From contig JAHDVH010000004.1 in the NCBI GenBank assembly GCA_023382385.1, positions 148,544-212,543 on the forward strand: a stretch of 64,000 bases of DNA, in the 5' to 3' direction. Below the pieces are notes generated by a model. The model was not told the origin of the DNA. It saw nothing but the letters and a program-made list of their open reading frames with translations, and ran no database searches. Of this stretch, positions 26,561 to 35,290 are shown in pieces. Source of the stretch: a bacterium. GTDB taxonomy: Bacteria > Electryoneota > RPQS01. The translations under genes and the position numbers were made by a program. Numbering within the stretch: the stretch's first letter is position 1; every line of letters starts with the position of its first letter.

Positions 26561-26926
26561 TCTATTTAGTAATATAATGAACGCAAATGCTGTTTGCAAG
26601 TTCCCGATTGCCTCATGGAAAGTATTTATTACTGTATTTATTGAGTTTATGAAATCTTAGGCGTCAATCGAGAGGCTTTTCAGGCCTCTAAGTGTCCCAG
26701 AATCGAAACTCGAACGCTGGTAGATCGGAGGCGCGCGTCAAAGAGGAAGGTGATTATGGCAAAGAAAGTATTCAGCCTGAAGGCTTATCTTACTATTTTT
26801 ATTGTTTTTCCAAATCCAAACTGCATTTTCTGTCGGGGAGACTGTGTTTTACTTCAGTAGTTTAATTAACTTGGGATACCACTCAGGCAAAATTTCCATC
26901 CTTATATATAGGCACTCTCCGATACC
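26561..26926. other. Divergent intergenic region between two RND systems
   Basis: About 370 bp between divergent operons. It is AT-rich at both ends and must hold both promoters. A hairpin AGAGGC/GCCTCT (26671-26676, 26684-26689) lacks a T-tract. A short open frame with a good ribosome-binding site (26756-26860) is listed separately. I see no tRNA, repeat or insertion-sequence end. Confidence 0.6.
26756..26860 (+). CDS. Possible 34-residue peptide or leader ORF
   Basis: ATG preceded by AGGAAGG at good spacing. The peptide starts MAKKVFSLKAYLTIFIVF, a basic start followed by a hydrophobic run, and ends with three cysteines (C23, C26, C30). It could be a leader peptide for the downstream RND adaptor gene (66 bp away), a small membrane peptide, or chance. 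No homologue is recognised. Confidence 0.25.
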   Translation: MAKKVFSLKAYLTIFIVFPNPNCIFCRGDCVLLQ

Positions 26927-28069
26927 ATGCGACAATTCTGGTCCAGCCTCCTCCTGACTTCGCTAACTTCCTTTCTTCTGCTGGGCTGCTCCTCATCCGG
27001 GGGGAGCTCGAGCGGAGGCAAACGTCCGCCGTTAGCTTTTCCTGTTGAGATCGAGACTATTTCGGCCCGAAGCACCGACCTCGTTGTGCGAGCCGTCGGA
27101 TCCGTTGAAGCTTTCGAAATTGTCCCTGTCACCGCCCGTGTCTCCGGAACTGTACAGAGAGTAAAGTTCAAGGAAGGCGAATCAGTGCGCGCAGGTGAAG
27201 GGCTTGTCGATATTGAACTCGAGCGGTACGAACTTGCATTGAAGTCCGCCGAAGCGACTTTTGAAAAAGCCAAGGCTACTTTACGCGAGGTCGAAGCTGG
27301 ATTGGCGCGGCGCATGGACATTCAAGGCAAGAATCCCGGATTTGTCAGCGCAGAGGACTTGGATAACTGGCAGACACGCGCACTCGGTGCACGTGCAGAT
27401 TCCGCCAACGCTGCGGCAAGCTATGAACTCGCAAAGCTTAACTATCGTGATGCGCATGTTGAAGCTCCGGTAAACGGTGTCATACAGTCGCGCCTTGTTC
27501 GAACAGGACAGTACCTGCAAGTCGGAGCAACAGTTGCTACGATGGTGAGGAGAGATCCGCTTTTGCTCAAGTTCTCGATTCCAGTGCAAGAGGCACAGGC
27601 AGTCCGGCAGGGTCAGGAGGCAGTTTTCACGGTTGGCGGCAGCAAAGATACGCTGCGAGCAAGAGTCATGGCTGTATCCGAGTCGGCCAATCCCGAGACA
27701 AGAATGGTCAACGTGACTGCGGAAGTTCTGCGCGACTACGCAGATCGTTTGCAGCCCGGAGTATTCGCCGAAGTGGCCGTGCTCTTAGGTGAGACAAAGC
27801 AGCTGCCGGTCATTCCGCAGGTGAGTATTCGGCCAAGTGAGGAAGGATTTCTGGCATTCATCGTTGAAGACTCGGTTGCCAGAAAGCGAGTGCTTAGATT
27901 GGGATTGCAGACTCACGACGGGCTGGTAGAAGTCCTCGACGGGTTGAGTATTGGCGAGACGCTGGTCGTCCGTGGCGCAGAAGCGCTCAACGACGGATCA
28001 AAGATTCGCGTTGCGAGCGGGAAAGCCCGCACAGAGTCTAACACCGATACGGGTGGTGTGAAGTCATGA
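26927..28069 (+). CDS. RND periplasmic adaptor lipoprotein, second system
   Basis: 380 residues. The lipoprotein signal ends LLLGCSSSGG, followed by a Ser/Gly-rich linker. Adaptor features: VTARVSGTVQRVKFKEGESVRAGEGLVDIE, a short hairpin (ALKSAEATFEKAKATLREVEAG), and VEAPVNGVIQSRLVRTGQYL. It belongs to the MdtA/AcrA-like family that partners HAE1 permeases. Its stop overlaps the permease start (ATGA). No outer-membrane channel gene follows, so it probably shares the TolC-type protein encoded on the other strand or elsewhere. Confidence 0.92.
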   Translation: MRQFWSSLLLTSLTSFLLLGCSSSGGSSSGGKRPPLAFPVEIETISARSTDLVVRAVGSVEAFEIVPVTARVSGTVQRVKFKEGESVRAGEGLVDIELERYELALKSAEATFEKAKATLREVEAGLARRMDIQGKNPGFVSAEDLDNWQTRALGARADSANAAASYELAKLNYRDAHVEAPVNGVIQSRLVRTGQYLQVGATVATMVRRDPLLLKFSIPVQEAQAVRQGQEAVFTVGGSKDTLRARVMAVSESANPETRMVNVTAEVLRDYADRLQPGVFAEVAVLLGETKQLPVIPQVSIRPSEEGFLAFIVEDSVARKRVLRLGLQTHDGLVEVLDGLSIGETLVVRGAEALNDGSKIRVASGKARTESNTDTGGVKS

Positions 28070-31000
28070 ACATAACCGAAGTCTGCGTTCGCAAACCCGT
28101 CTTTGCCTGGATGCTCATGGCAGGCATTGTGCTGTTTGGCATCATCGCTTTGTCACGCATCGGCATCAGTCAATTCCCCGATGTGGACTTCCCGACAATT
28201 ACCGTAAGCACCTCGTGGGAAGGTGCCGCTCCGGAAGTCATCGAGCACGATGTCGTTGAAGTGATTGAAGAAGCCGTCGCTCAAGTGGAAGGCGTTCGCA
28301 GCATTACGTCGACCTCACGGCAAGGCAGCGCAAATGTCACGGTCGAACTTGATCTTTCACGTGACGTCGATCTCGCGCTGCAGGATGTACAGACAAAAGT
28401 CGCCCGTGCCGCGCGCAGACTTCCGAACGACATCGATCCGCCCACGGTCAGCAAGTCGAACCCCGAAGACAATCCCATTATGTGGATTGGACTTTCCGGT
28501 CCTTTTCCGCAACAGCTGCTGTCCGACGTCGCACGCTATCAGATTCGAGACAAACTTCAAACGATTCCGGGAGTCGGTGAAATCAATCTCGGCGGCTGGC
28601 TCGATCGGAACATTCGTATTTGGATTGATGCCGCCAAACTTGACGCAAAGGGTCTGACTGTCAGCGACGTTGTGAGCGCACTGCGTCGCGAACACGTAGA
28701 ACTACCTGCAGGGAGATTGGAAAACAGTGGACGCGAAGTCAGTGTGCGAGTCATGGGCGAGGCGCTTGACCTGAAAGCCCTTAATGACATCGTCGTGCGC
28801 GACACGCCCGGTGCGGAAGTCTATTTGCGGGACGTGGCGATCGTCGAGGACGGATTCGAGGATGTGCGCAGGCTGACACGTGTTAATGGCAGTCCTGCTA
28901 TGGGGATGGGAATCCGCAAGCAGCGCGGCGCGAACGCGGTGGCGGTTGCGGAAGCGGTCAAAGCACAAATGGCGGAGATCCGCAAGACGCTCCCTGACGG
29001 CATGGAGCTTGAAGTAAATTTTGACTCCACTGTATTCATCGCGGAATCCGTCCACGAGATTCAGCTCGAATTAATCCTATCGGTCATCCTGACGGCGTTA
29101 GTGTGCTGGCTGTTTCTGGGTTCGATGTCGAACGCGATCAACGTGATTCTTGCAATTCCGATGTCGCTACTCGGAACAATTGCCGTGATTTACTTTCTCG
29201 GCTTCACGTTGAACACATTCACATTGCTCGGTTTGGCGCTGGCGGTGGGAATTGTCGTCGACGACGCAATCATGGTGCTCGAGAATATCGTTCGACACGC
29301 CGAGATGGGCAAAGATCGCGTGACTGCAGCACTCGAGGGCACAAAAGAAATCACATTTTCGGCGTTTTCCGCAACACTTGCGGTGGTGGCGATCTTTGTG
29401 CCTGTCGTATTCATGGAGGGCGTGATTGGCCGATTCTTCCTTCAGTTCGGCGTGACCCTGTGCGTTGCAATCCTATTGTCCTATCTTGAGGCCGTCACGC
29501 TGGCACCTGCGCGATGCGCGCAAATTCTTGATGTATCGCGCGAAAACCGAAACCGCCTGGCTGCATGGGCAGACCGCGTCTTTAGCAAGTCGGAAAAAGG
29601 TTATGCGCGCTGGCTTAACAAGGCATTGCGCCGTCCCGGGTTGATACTCTCTGGCGCGTTGACGATCTTTCTGGCGTCCATGATTGTTCTCAAACTCCTG
29701 CCCAGTGAATTTGTTCCATCGCAGGATCAAAGCCGCCTGATGGTGCGTTTACAAACGGCTGTCAGTTCGAGCATCAACGAGACGGACAATTTGTTCCAGA
29801 AGGTTGAAGAGAAGATTGAGAAGTATCCTGAGATTCGGCGTTCACTTGCGTTGGTCGGAGGATTTGGCGGCAGCCAAAGCGGCGGGGTGATTTTCGTAAC
29901 ACTCGCACCACCTCGCGAGCGGACGCAGACACAAGCGGAGTTTGCCGCCATGCTCCGCCGTGACTTGAACAGCATTCCGGGTGTGCGGGCAGTCGTGCAG
30001 GACCTTTCGCAGCAGGGCTTTACGGCACAGCGCGGATTTCCCGTCGAATTTGCGCTGCTTGGACCGGACTGGAAGACGCTGGAGCATCTGAGTAGTGATG
30101 TCATACAAAAACTGAATGCCAGCGGACTCGTGGTCGACGTTGACTCGGACTATCGAATCGGTGTGCCGGAGCTGAGAATTCAACCAGATCGCGCGCGCTG
30201 CGCAGACTTGGGAATTTCTGTGGAGGATGTGGCGACCGCGATAAATTCGCTCATCGGCGGCGAGCGTGTCGGAAAGTACAGCGCAGGCGGCCGCAGAGTA
30301 GATGTTCGCATGCGCTTGCTCGCGGAACAGCGCCGCAGTGTGCAGGACATCTCGCGCTTGCGTGTGCGCAGCAGATCGGGCGAATTGATACCATTATCGT
30401 CCCTTATCGCTTATGAAGAACTGCCCGCGTTGCAGGCCATTACACGAAAGGATCGTGAGCGCGCCATCAGCGTCTTTGCAAATGTTGCTCCCGGCTATTC
30501 ACAGCAAGAGGCTATCGCATTCGTTGAGCAACTGACGGATGACCTGCCACCGGGGTACCGCACGCAGCTTAGCGGTTCGAGTGTCGCTTTCAAGGAGTCT
30601 TTCTCGGGTCTTGTTTTCGCATTGATTATGGGCATCATGGTCGCCTACATGGTGCTGGCATCGCAATTCAATTCGTTCAGTCATCCGATCACTATATTGA
30701 CCATTCTGCCGCTCTCTGTGGTCGGCGCGGCTGCCGCGTTGCTCATCGCAGGGAAGTCTCTGAATATTTTCAGTATGATCGGGCTTCTATTGCTGATGGG
30801 AATTGTCAAGAAGAACTCGATAATTCTGGTTGACTACGCAAACCAGAGGCGAAGCCGCGCCGCCGGAGCACTTGAAGCCATGAAACAGGCAGGGCCGATT
30901 CGTCTGCGTCCTATCTTGATGACCTCCATTGCAACGATGATGGCGGCAATTCCACCCGCGCTTGGATTGGGACCCGGCACCGAGATCAGATCACCGATGG

Positions 31001-31164
31001 CCATTGCGGTAATCGGTGGTGTGTTGGTCTCAACAGCATTAAGCTTGTTTGTCGTGCCATCATTCTATGTCAAGCTTGACGGCTGGGTGGCTGCGCTCGG
31101 GCAACTCGTCCACCGAAAGAATGTGCCTCGACAAATCGCTGAGTCACGCGGAGATTTTGCGTAG
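28066..31164 (+). CDS. RND efflux permease (HAE1 family), second system
   Basis: 1032 residues, standard length. N-terminal VCVRKPVFAWMLMAGIVLFG and FPDVDFPTITVSTSWEGAAPEVIEHDV are typical of MdtB/OqxB-like pumps. TM4 carries LALAVGIVVDDAIMVLENIVRHAE with the proton-relay Asp pair. The C-terminal half has ASQFNSFSHPITILTILPLSVVGA and MGIVKKNSIILVDYANQRR. It exports hydrophobic or amphiphilic compounds by proton antiport. The gene is divergent from the first RND operon and ends at a strong inverted repeat. Confidence 0.94.
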   Translation: MNITEVCVRKPVFAWMLMAGIVLFGIIALSRIGISQFPDVDFPTITVSTSWEGAAPEVIEHDVVEVIEEAVAQVEGVRSITSTSRQGSANVTVELDLSRDVDLALQDVQTKVARAARRLPNDIDPPTVSKSNPEDNPIMWIGLSGPFPQQLLSDVARYQIRDKLQTIPGVGEINLGGWLDRNIRIWIDAAKLDAKGLTVSDVVSALRREHVELPAGRLENSGREVSVRVMGEALDLKALNDIVVRDTPGAEVYLRDVAIVEDGFEDVRRLTRVNGSPAMGMGIRKQRGANAVAVAEAVKAQMAEIRKTLPDGMELEVNFDSTVFIAESVHEIQLELILSVILTALVCWLFLGSMSNAINVILAIPMSLLGTIAVIYFLGFTLNTFTLLGLALAVGIVVDDAIMVLENIVRHAEMGKDRVTAALEGTKEITFSAFSATLAVVAIFVPVVFMEGVIGRFFLQFGVTLCVAILLSYLEAVTLAPARCAQILDVSRENRNRLAAWADRVFSKSEKGYARWLNKALRRPGLILSGALTIFLASMIVLKLLPSEFVPSQDQSRLMVRLQTAVSSSINETDNLFQKVEEKIEKYPEIRRSLALVGGFGGSQSGGVIFVTLAPPRERTQTQAEFAAMLRRDLNSIPGVRAVVQDLSQQGFTAQRGFPVEFALLGPDWKTLEHLSSDVIQKLNASGLVVDVDSDYRIGVPELRIQPDRARCADLGISVEDVATAINSLIGGERVGKYSAGGRRVDVRMRLLAEQRRSVQDISRLRVRSRSGELIPLSSLIAYEELPALQAITRKDRERAISVFANVAPGYSQQEAIAFVEQLTDDLPPGYRTQLSGSSVAFKESFSGLVFALIMGIMVAYMVLASQFNSFSHPITILTILPLSVVGAAAALLIAGKSLNIFSMIGLLLLMGIVKKNSIILVDYANQRRSRAAGALEAMKQAGPIRLRPILMTSIATMMAAIPPALGLGPGTEIRSPMAIAVIGGVLVSTALSLFVVPSFYVKLDGWVAALGQLVHRKNVPRQIAESRGDFA

Positions 31165-31194
31165 ACTTTGAGGATTGAGAAAAGTAGAGATTGA

Positions 31195-31220
31195 GAGGCC
31201 TGCCCATAAGGGCAGGCCTC
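31195..31220. terminator. Strong hairpin between convergent genes
   Basis: GAGGCCTGCCC-ATAA-GGGCAGGCCTC, an 11-bp perfect GC-rich stem with a 4-nt loop, lies 30 bp after the RND permease stop and 39 bp from the end of the convergent cytochrome-porin gene. It has no T-tract on either side, so it may be a factor-assisted or double-ended terminator. Confidence 0.65.
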
Positions 31221-31259
31221 AACTCATTCACGCTATCCATGCCTTCACATTAGCGAACA

Positions 31260-32417
31260 TCAGAAGGCAGCAATGAAACCCATGACCCCGCGGTGCTCTG
31301 TGTTCTCAAGATCATTTGTATAACCCGCAACGAGGCGTATGTTTGTTCTGAGCATGTATCCTGCATCCAACGAGATCGTCCGGTACTGAGTCATCGCCGG
31401 GTCGTAGTCAACTTCTACGTGATTGTAGAGCAGAACGCCGTACCACTTGCTCTTGTCACCGCGAGGTGTCCAGATCAGCTCACCAAAACCGCCCTGCATG
31501 GTAGATTCTCTGGCGTTCGTGGTGATGAACGGATTCATATCCTTGCGCCACAGATATTGCAGATTCAGTTCAAGCTTGTCCTGATACGCCAAAGTCATGT
31601 CGGGACCCGCCATCGTAATTTCGTTTGTGGACGCACGTCCTTCCTTGCCCCAGTATCCGAATGCGCCGATTCGTACACCTTCCGCCGCATCCTGCGTAAT
31701 GCGCCCGAGGAAGGTTTTGTACTTATCGTCGTCGTAAACGCGGTTCTCGGCAGGCCCGATGCCATTGCCATTCAACACCTCGATGATGACATCGGTCTTG
31801 CTTGGCAAACTGTAGGTCAGCATGAGTCCACGATCGTAGGTCAGATTTATGGATGAATTGCCGGGCCGCACGCGATAGGCTTCATAGTCCTCAAAACTCA
31901 AGCGCAGCTCCCGCTTGAACAATGGATCAGACGCCTGAAACTGCCCCGCGTAAATATCCAGATCGGAGCCGCCAACATTGTTAAACATCAGAAAGGCATC
32001 TTCCACTCCTGCAACTTCGCCGCGCTCGTTGAAGAAGAAGTAAAAGTAGTATGCTACGTCCTTGGTCAGTGCACCGCCCGAGAGGATTTTCAGGATCCAC
32101 GGTGTGGAGAGATCAAGCTCCTGATCAGTGTCACTACGGTATTGTCCATAACCTTCGAAGCGGAGTGCAAACGGTAAATCGCGTATGAGCGAGAGATCCT
32201 TGTCTCCTGTGTCATTGTAGTAGCGTGGTGTTTCTTTGTCCTTGAAGACAAATCCGTCGCCGGCAAACTCATCACCTGCCGCCTTTAGTCGAGGAAACGG
32301 TGCGTGACATGTTTTGCAGGACATCGAGTAGGTACGGGCGAACGCGGGAATGGCAAAGGTGTCTGTTGCCGCGAGCAGTATCGCCAGCAGGGTCGCGAGT
32401 AAAATGTATGACTTCAT
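31260..32417 (-). CDS. Fused monohaem cytochrome c-porin (Cyc2-like)
   Basis: About 385 residues. The ATG at 32417 is chosen because GGAGTC precedes it and a signal peptide follows at once (MKSYILLATLLAILLAATDTFA). Right after cleavage comes PAFARTYSMSCKTCHAPFPRLKAAGDEFAGDGF: one CxxCH (Cys34-His38) in a context like the N-terminal haem domain of Cyc2 fused cytochrome-porins. The rest alternates in beta-strand fashion with Gly/Tyr/Asn-rich turns and ends in Phe (GFIAAF), as expected of an outer-membrane barrel. Such proteins carry electrons across the outer membrane; Cyc2 itself is an Fe(II) oxidase, but this member's donor or acceptor is not known. It follows the pentahaem gene by 10 bp, in one operon. 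Confidence 0.75.
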   Translation of the reverse strand: MKSYILLATLLAILLAATDTFAIPAFARTYSMSCKTCHAPFPRLKAAGDEFAGDGFVFKDKETPRYYNDTGDKDLSLIRDLPFALRFEGYGQYRSDTDQELDLSTPWILKILSGGALTKDVAYYFYFFFNERGEVAGVEDAFLMFNNVGGSDLDIYAGQFQASDPLFKRELRLSFEDYEAYRVRPGNSSINLTYDRGLMLTYSLPSKTDVIIEVLNGNGIGPAENRVYDDDKYKTFLGRITQDAAEGVRIGAFGYWGKEGRASTNEITMAGPDMTLAYQDKLELNLQYLWRKDMNPFITTNARESTMQGGFGELIWTPRGDKSKWYGVLLYNHVEVDYDPAMTQYRTISLDAGYMLRTNIRLVAGYTNDLENTEHRGVMGFIAAF

Positions 32418-32427
32418 GCCCGACTCC

Positions 32428-33777
32428 TTATCCAATAATCTTGATGCTTGTGCTCTGCTTGTTCACAACGATGATCTCCGTCTCTTCCTTCGGAACCTGC
32501 AGGAACTCTGCAACAGGAATCACAAGACGGCAGTAGTTCATCGTTGCAGTGAATGTCAGGGGACCATCCGATACGGAGTCCGGTATCCTGAACGAGAACG
32601 TCTCCAGTTTCGTTTCGCGAGGTGCAAACCTGTAATCCACACCAAGGGACTTCGTGTTCCACTGCTGGATGGTCATGCGGCCCTGCGGATCAAAGTAAGG
32701 CATACGGAAAATTCGGTCTCCGATGGGAACTCCGTCTCGCTGCACGCCTTTAAAGTTCGGGATGTCGAGTGCAATACCCATGTCCTGATAGGCGAGTATG
32801 TCTGCCGCAATTGTATACTCTTCTCCCGCAAATCCTTTCTTGTCCACCGGTATATGGTAGACATTGCCTTTACTGTCGATCGCTTCAACATGCAGCCAGA
32901 CAATTCTATCTTCTACGGATCCGGTTGGAAACTTATGACCAGTCTTCTGATTAAACAGGGCGATGGTCAGCTTGACCGGATCGCCTGGTTCGGCTTCGGT
33001 GATATCGGGATAGATTCGGATTTCGACCGTTCCTTGCACTTTTGTCGGATCATGAGCACCGTGAAACAGATGCAGCCGTGCATCATCATGCACTTTCCCC
33101 ATGGCGGCTGTCAGCATCGGCGCTTTCGTCATGTGGCAATCCTGACATCGCACGCCTTCTTTGGCGTATGGGCCTTCGCTCCACTCGAGGTGCGTTGACT
33201 TCACCCAGATTCCGTAGGGATCCTTTTCGTTGTGGCAGGTTCCACAAAAGGCGGCCTCCGCAAGGAATGCGGACTTGGCAATATCGTGTTCGGGGGATAC
33301 CCCTTCTGATCGCGGGCCGTATTTGGTTGCGCCGGGATTGACCATGTAATTGAAGTTGAATGGTGTGTCCCCGGCGTGGCCAGTTATTGTGTGACAAATG
33401 TCACAACTAACCGATTCATTTGCGCGGCTGCCCTCTTCCGGACGAGGCGGCGGTACATCTCCTGCCAGAAAGGAAAGTGGCGCATGGCATCCATTGCAGC
33501 CAGCTTTGACTTCCGCGACAATCGGGTCTTTCTCAGCGTGGGGAACAGCCAGTTTGAAGTATTCAATCTCGTCCCACGGATGGGTATAGCACTGTGACAT
33601 CATGGCTTGCTCCCATTGACGGTGGATATCGCCATGGCAGGACGTCCCGCAATAAGATGCCTCACCGAAGTCGGAGTACTTGCGCGTCCCGAGGGCCTCT
33701 CCACCGGCAGGCGTTGCCGCAAGGAGATTTGCAGTGACAACGACATTTACAAATAAAGCAATAATTATTCTACGCAT
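32428..33777 (-). CDS. Periplasmic pentahaem cytochrome c
   Basis: 449 residues with a signal peptide (to about LLA-ATPAG). Five haem-binding motifs: an unusual CX3CH (CGTSCH, residues 43-48), then CNGCH (94), CDICH (125), CGTCH (178) and CQDCH (211). The haem domain covers residues 30-230; the C-terminal half is haem-free and beta-rich (TVEIRIYPDITEAEPGDPVKLTIALFNQKTGHKFPTG). The 'TGHKFPTG' segment is typical of cytochrome c554-like multihaem proteins. It would pass electrons in the periplasm, plausibly to or from the cytochrome-porin encoded directly downstream. A CRP/FNR-type palindrome lies just upstream. Confidence 0.85.
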   Translation of the reverse strand: MRRIIIALFVNVVVTANLLAATPAGGEALGTRKYSDFGEASYCGTSCHGDIHRQWEQAMMSQCYTHPWDEIEYFKLAVPHAEKDPIVAEVKAGCNGCHAPLSFLAGDVPPPRPEEGSRANESVSCDICHTITGHAGDTPFNFNYMVNPGATKYGPRSEGVSPEHDIAKSAFLAEAAFCGTCHNEKDPYGIWVKSTHLEWSEGPYAKEGVRCQDCHMTKAPMLTAAMGKVHDDARLHLFHGAHDPTKVQGTVEIRIYPDITEAEPGDPVKLTIALFNQKTGHKFPTGSVEDRIVWLHVEAIDSKGNVYHIPVDKKGFAGEEYTIAADILAYQDMGIALDIPNFKGVQRDGVPIGDRIFRMPYFDPQGRMTIQQWNTKSLGVDYRFAPRETKLETFSFRIPDSVSDGPLTFTATMNYCRLVIPVAEFLQVPKEETEIIVVNKQSTSIKIIG

Positions 33778-33796
33778 AGAAACACTCCGTGATTTA

Positions 33797-33812
33797 TGTG
33801 AATAATTTCACA
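33797..33812 (-). promoter_or_regulatory. CRP/FNR-family binding site upstream of the cytochrome operon
   Basis: TGTGA-ATAATT-TCACA is a perfect match to the CRP-type consensus TGTGA-N6-TCACA. It is centred about 27 bp upstream of the pentahaem start codon, close enough to suggest repression or a very short leader. The CRP/FNR family includes anaerobiosis and NO sensors; no such regulator is encoded in the window. Confidence 0.6.
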
Positions 33813-33987
33813 AGTATGGGTAACACATAACTGTTTAGCGATTAGGTCTAGGACCTACGCGTACAATAATTTAGCCACGTTCAGAGAGAAAATCAATTCC
33901 TGCGAGAGAGACGAGTTGCGGCCCTCAAGCACACCGCGTAGCAATAACTGAACAATCCGACTGCATATGCTCCTGGGACCAGTTCTC

Positions 33988-34437
33988 TTATAACAATCCG
34001 GGGGTATTCTCCAGCAAGCGGCGGCGATGCTCTTCGCGCATTAAGAGCAAATCTGCAATCGATGTAGATGTGAGGAACTGCTCGATCGCGCCCTTGGTCT
34101 GCTTCCATCTTTGATGCACACAGCACGCGGTTTCGTCACTGCAGACTCCACAACCTAACAGGCAGTCCTGGGCAAGTGTCAGTCCGTCATACAAGAGGAA
34201 GATGTCATTTAGCGAGATTTCTGCGGGACTTCTGGCAAGTGAAAAACCGCCACCCGGTCCTCGCGCGGCCAAGACGATACCGCTTGCAGAAAGCTCTTGA
34301 AGCAATTTGGACAGATAAGGAGCGGGGAGATTCTCGCCTCTTGCGATTTCGGTTGCGAGCACGGGGCCTCTTGCCTGGTTCTGCGCAAGATACACGAGAG
34401 CGCGTATTGCGTAACTGGTCGGTTTAGAAAAAATCAT
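33988..34437 (-). CDS. Rrf2-family transcriptional regulator (first of two)
   Basis: 149 residues. The winged-helix N terminus is MIFSKPTSYAIRALVYLAQNQ with the recognition region LPAPYLSKLLQELSASGIV and the wing GPGGGFSLAR. A cysteine cluster C-x3-C-x2-C-x5-CC (CLLGCGVCSDETACC, about residues 91-105) sits where IscR/NsrR-type members hold an Fe-S cluster. It is likely a redox, NO or Fe-S sensing regulator of the surrounding cytochrome and molybdenum-cofactor genes. It is similar in length and layout to the Rrf2 gene at 38351, with a different Cys spacing. Its targets are inferred from position. Confidence 0.88.
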   Translation of the reverse strand: MIFSKPTSYAIRALVYLAQNQARGPVLATEIARGENLPAPYLSKLLQELSASGIVLAARGPGGGFSLARSPAEISLNDIFLLYDGLTLAQDCLLGCGVCSDETACCVHQRWKQTKGAIEQFLTSTSIADLLLMREEHRRRLLENTPGLL

Positions 34438-34530
34438 CGTGGTCGTTCAATTGTTACATTCACGCTACATCCATTGAATAGACAAACCATCACACCGCGC
34501 AGGAGGTGACACACCAAAGAAACGTGAAGA

Positions 34531-35286
34531 TCAAAAAGCCGTGTACGCAAGTTTAGCCGCGGCGACCAAAAGCACAAGAGCCAGCATTCGTCTCAGCATC
34601 ACTCCGCCGAAGTGCTTTGATCCCAGGTGCGATCCTAACAGTCCGCCTGCGAAAGCGGCAGCAATTAACCCGATTGCAGGGCTTACAGTCAAATTACCCG
34701 TGATTGCGCGGCCCGCAATTCCCGAGAGAGAATTGACCAAGATGAACAGCGCCGATAATGTGCCGGCCGATTTCACCGTTGTCCAACGAAGCAGAAGAGC
34801 GATCGGACTGAGGAATATCCCCCCGCCTACTCCGACGATTCCGGAGATAAGCCCAATGCCCGACCCTGTGCCGGCAAGTACAAAGGGATGCGGCCGAACG
34901 AGTTCGTAGCTCTCGGCAGGACGAAGATCTATGATAAGCCGCAACGCAATAGCGAATAACGCGACCGCAAGCAGAAGATTATAGAAAACATTTGCCGAAA
35001 CCACCGCTCCTCCCATGAATGAAAAGGGTACGGAGGCGAGTACAAGCAGCCAGGAAAAGTTTGGAAGCTTGTGACCATTCCGCCAGAAAGACCAGAATGC
35101 AAGCGAGGACACCAGTACATTAAGGACCAGCGCGGTTCCCGACAGCTGCGCGACAGGTAACGAAAACAAGGCCAGAATTGCAAGGTATCCTGATGCGCCG
35201 CCATGTCCTACCGAGGAGTAAATAGCCGCGACGAGAAACACCAAAGCGAGCAGCGGAAATGAACTGAGTACTGCCGAGTCAACCAT
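34531..35286 (-). CDS. TauE/SafE-family membrane permease
   Basis: 251 residues, about eight membrane segments. The duplicated family motif is seen in AIYSSVGHGGASGYLAILAL and IGLISGIVGVGGGIFLSPIALLL. TauE/SafE proteins export sulfite, sulfoacetate or other small anions. The gene follows moeA by 4 bp, so it is co-transcribed with cofactor genes. A link to molybdenum-cofactor sulfur chemistry or oxyanion transport is possible but only an inference. Confidence 0.88.
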   Translation of the reverse strand: MVDSAVLSSFPLLALVFLVAAIYSSVGHGGASGYLAILALFSLPVAQLSGTALVLNVLVSSLAFWSFWRNGHKLPNFSWLLVLASVPFSFMGGAVVSANVFYNLLLAVALFAIALRLIIDLRPAESYELVRPHPFVLAGTGSGIGLISGIVGVGGGIFLSPIALLLRWTTVKSAGTLSALFILVNSLSGIAGRAITGNLTVSPAIGLIAAAFAGGLLGSHLGSKHFGGVMLRRMLALVLLVAAAKLAYTAF

Positions 35287-35290
35287 GAAT

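Noticed and set aside
26671..26689. Hairpin AGAGGC/GCCTCT as a terminator
   Set aside because: No T-tract follows on either strand, and it lies between divergent genes where no transcript needs to end.
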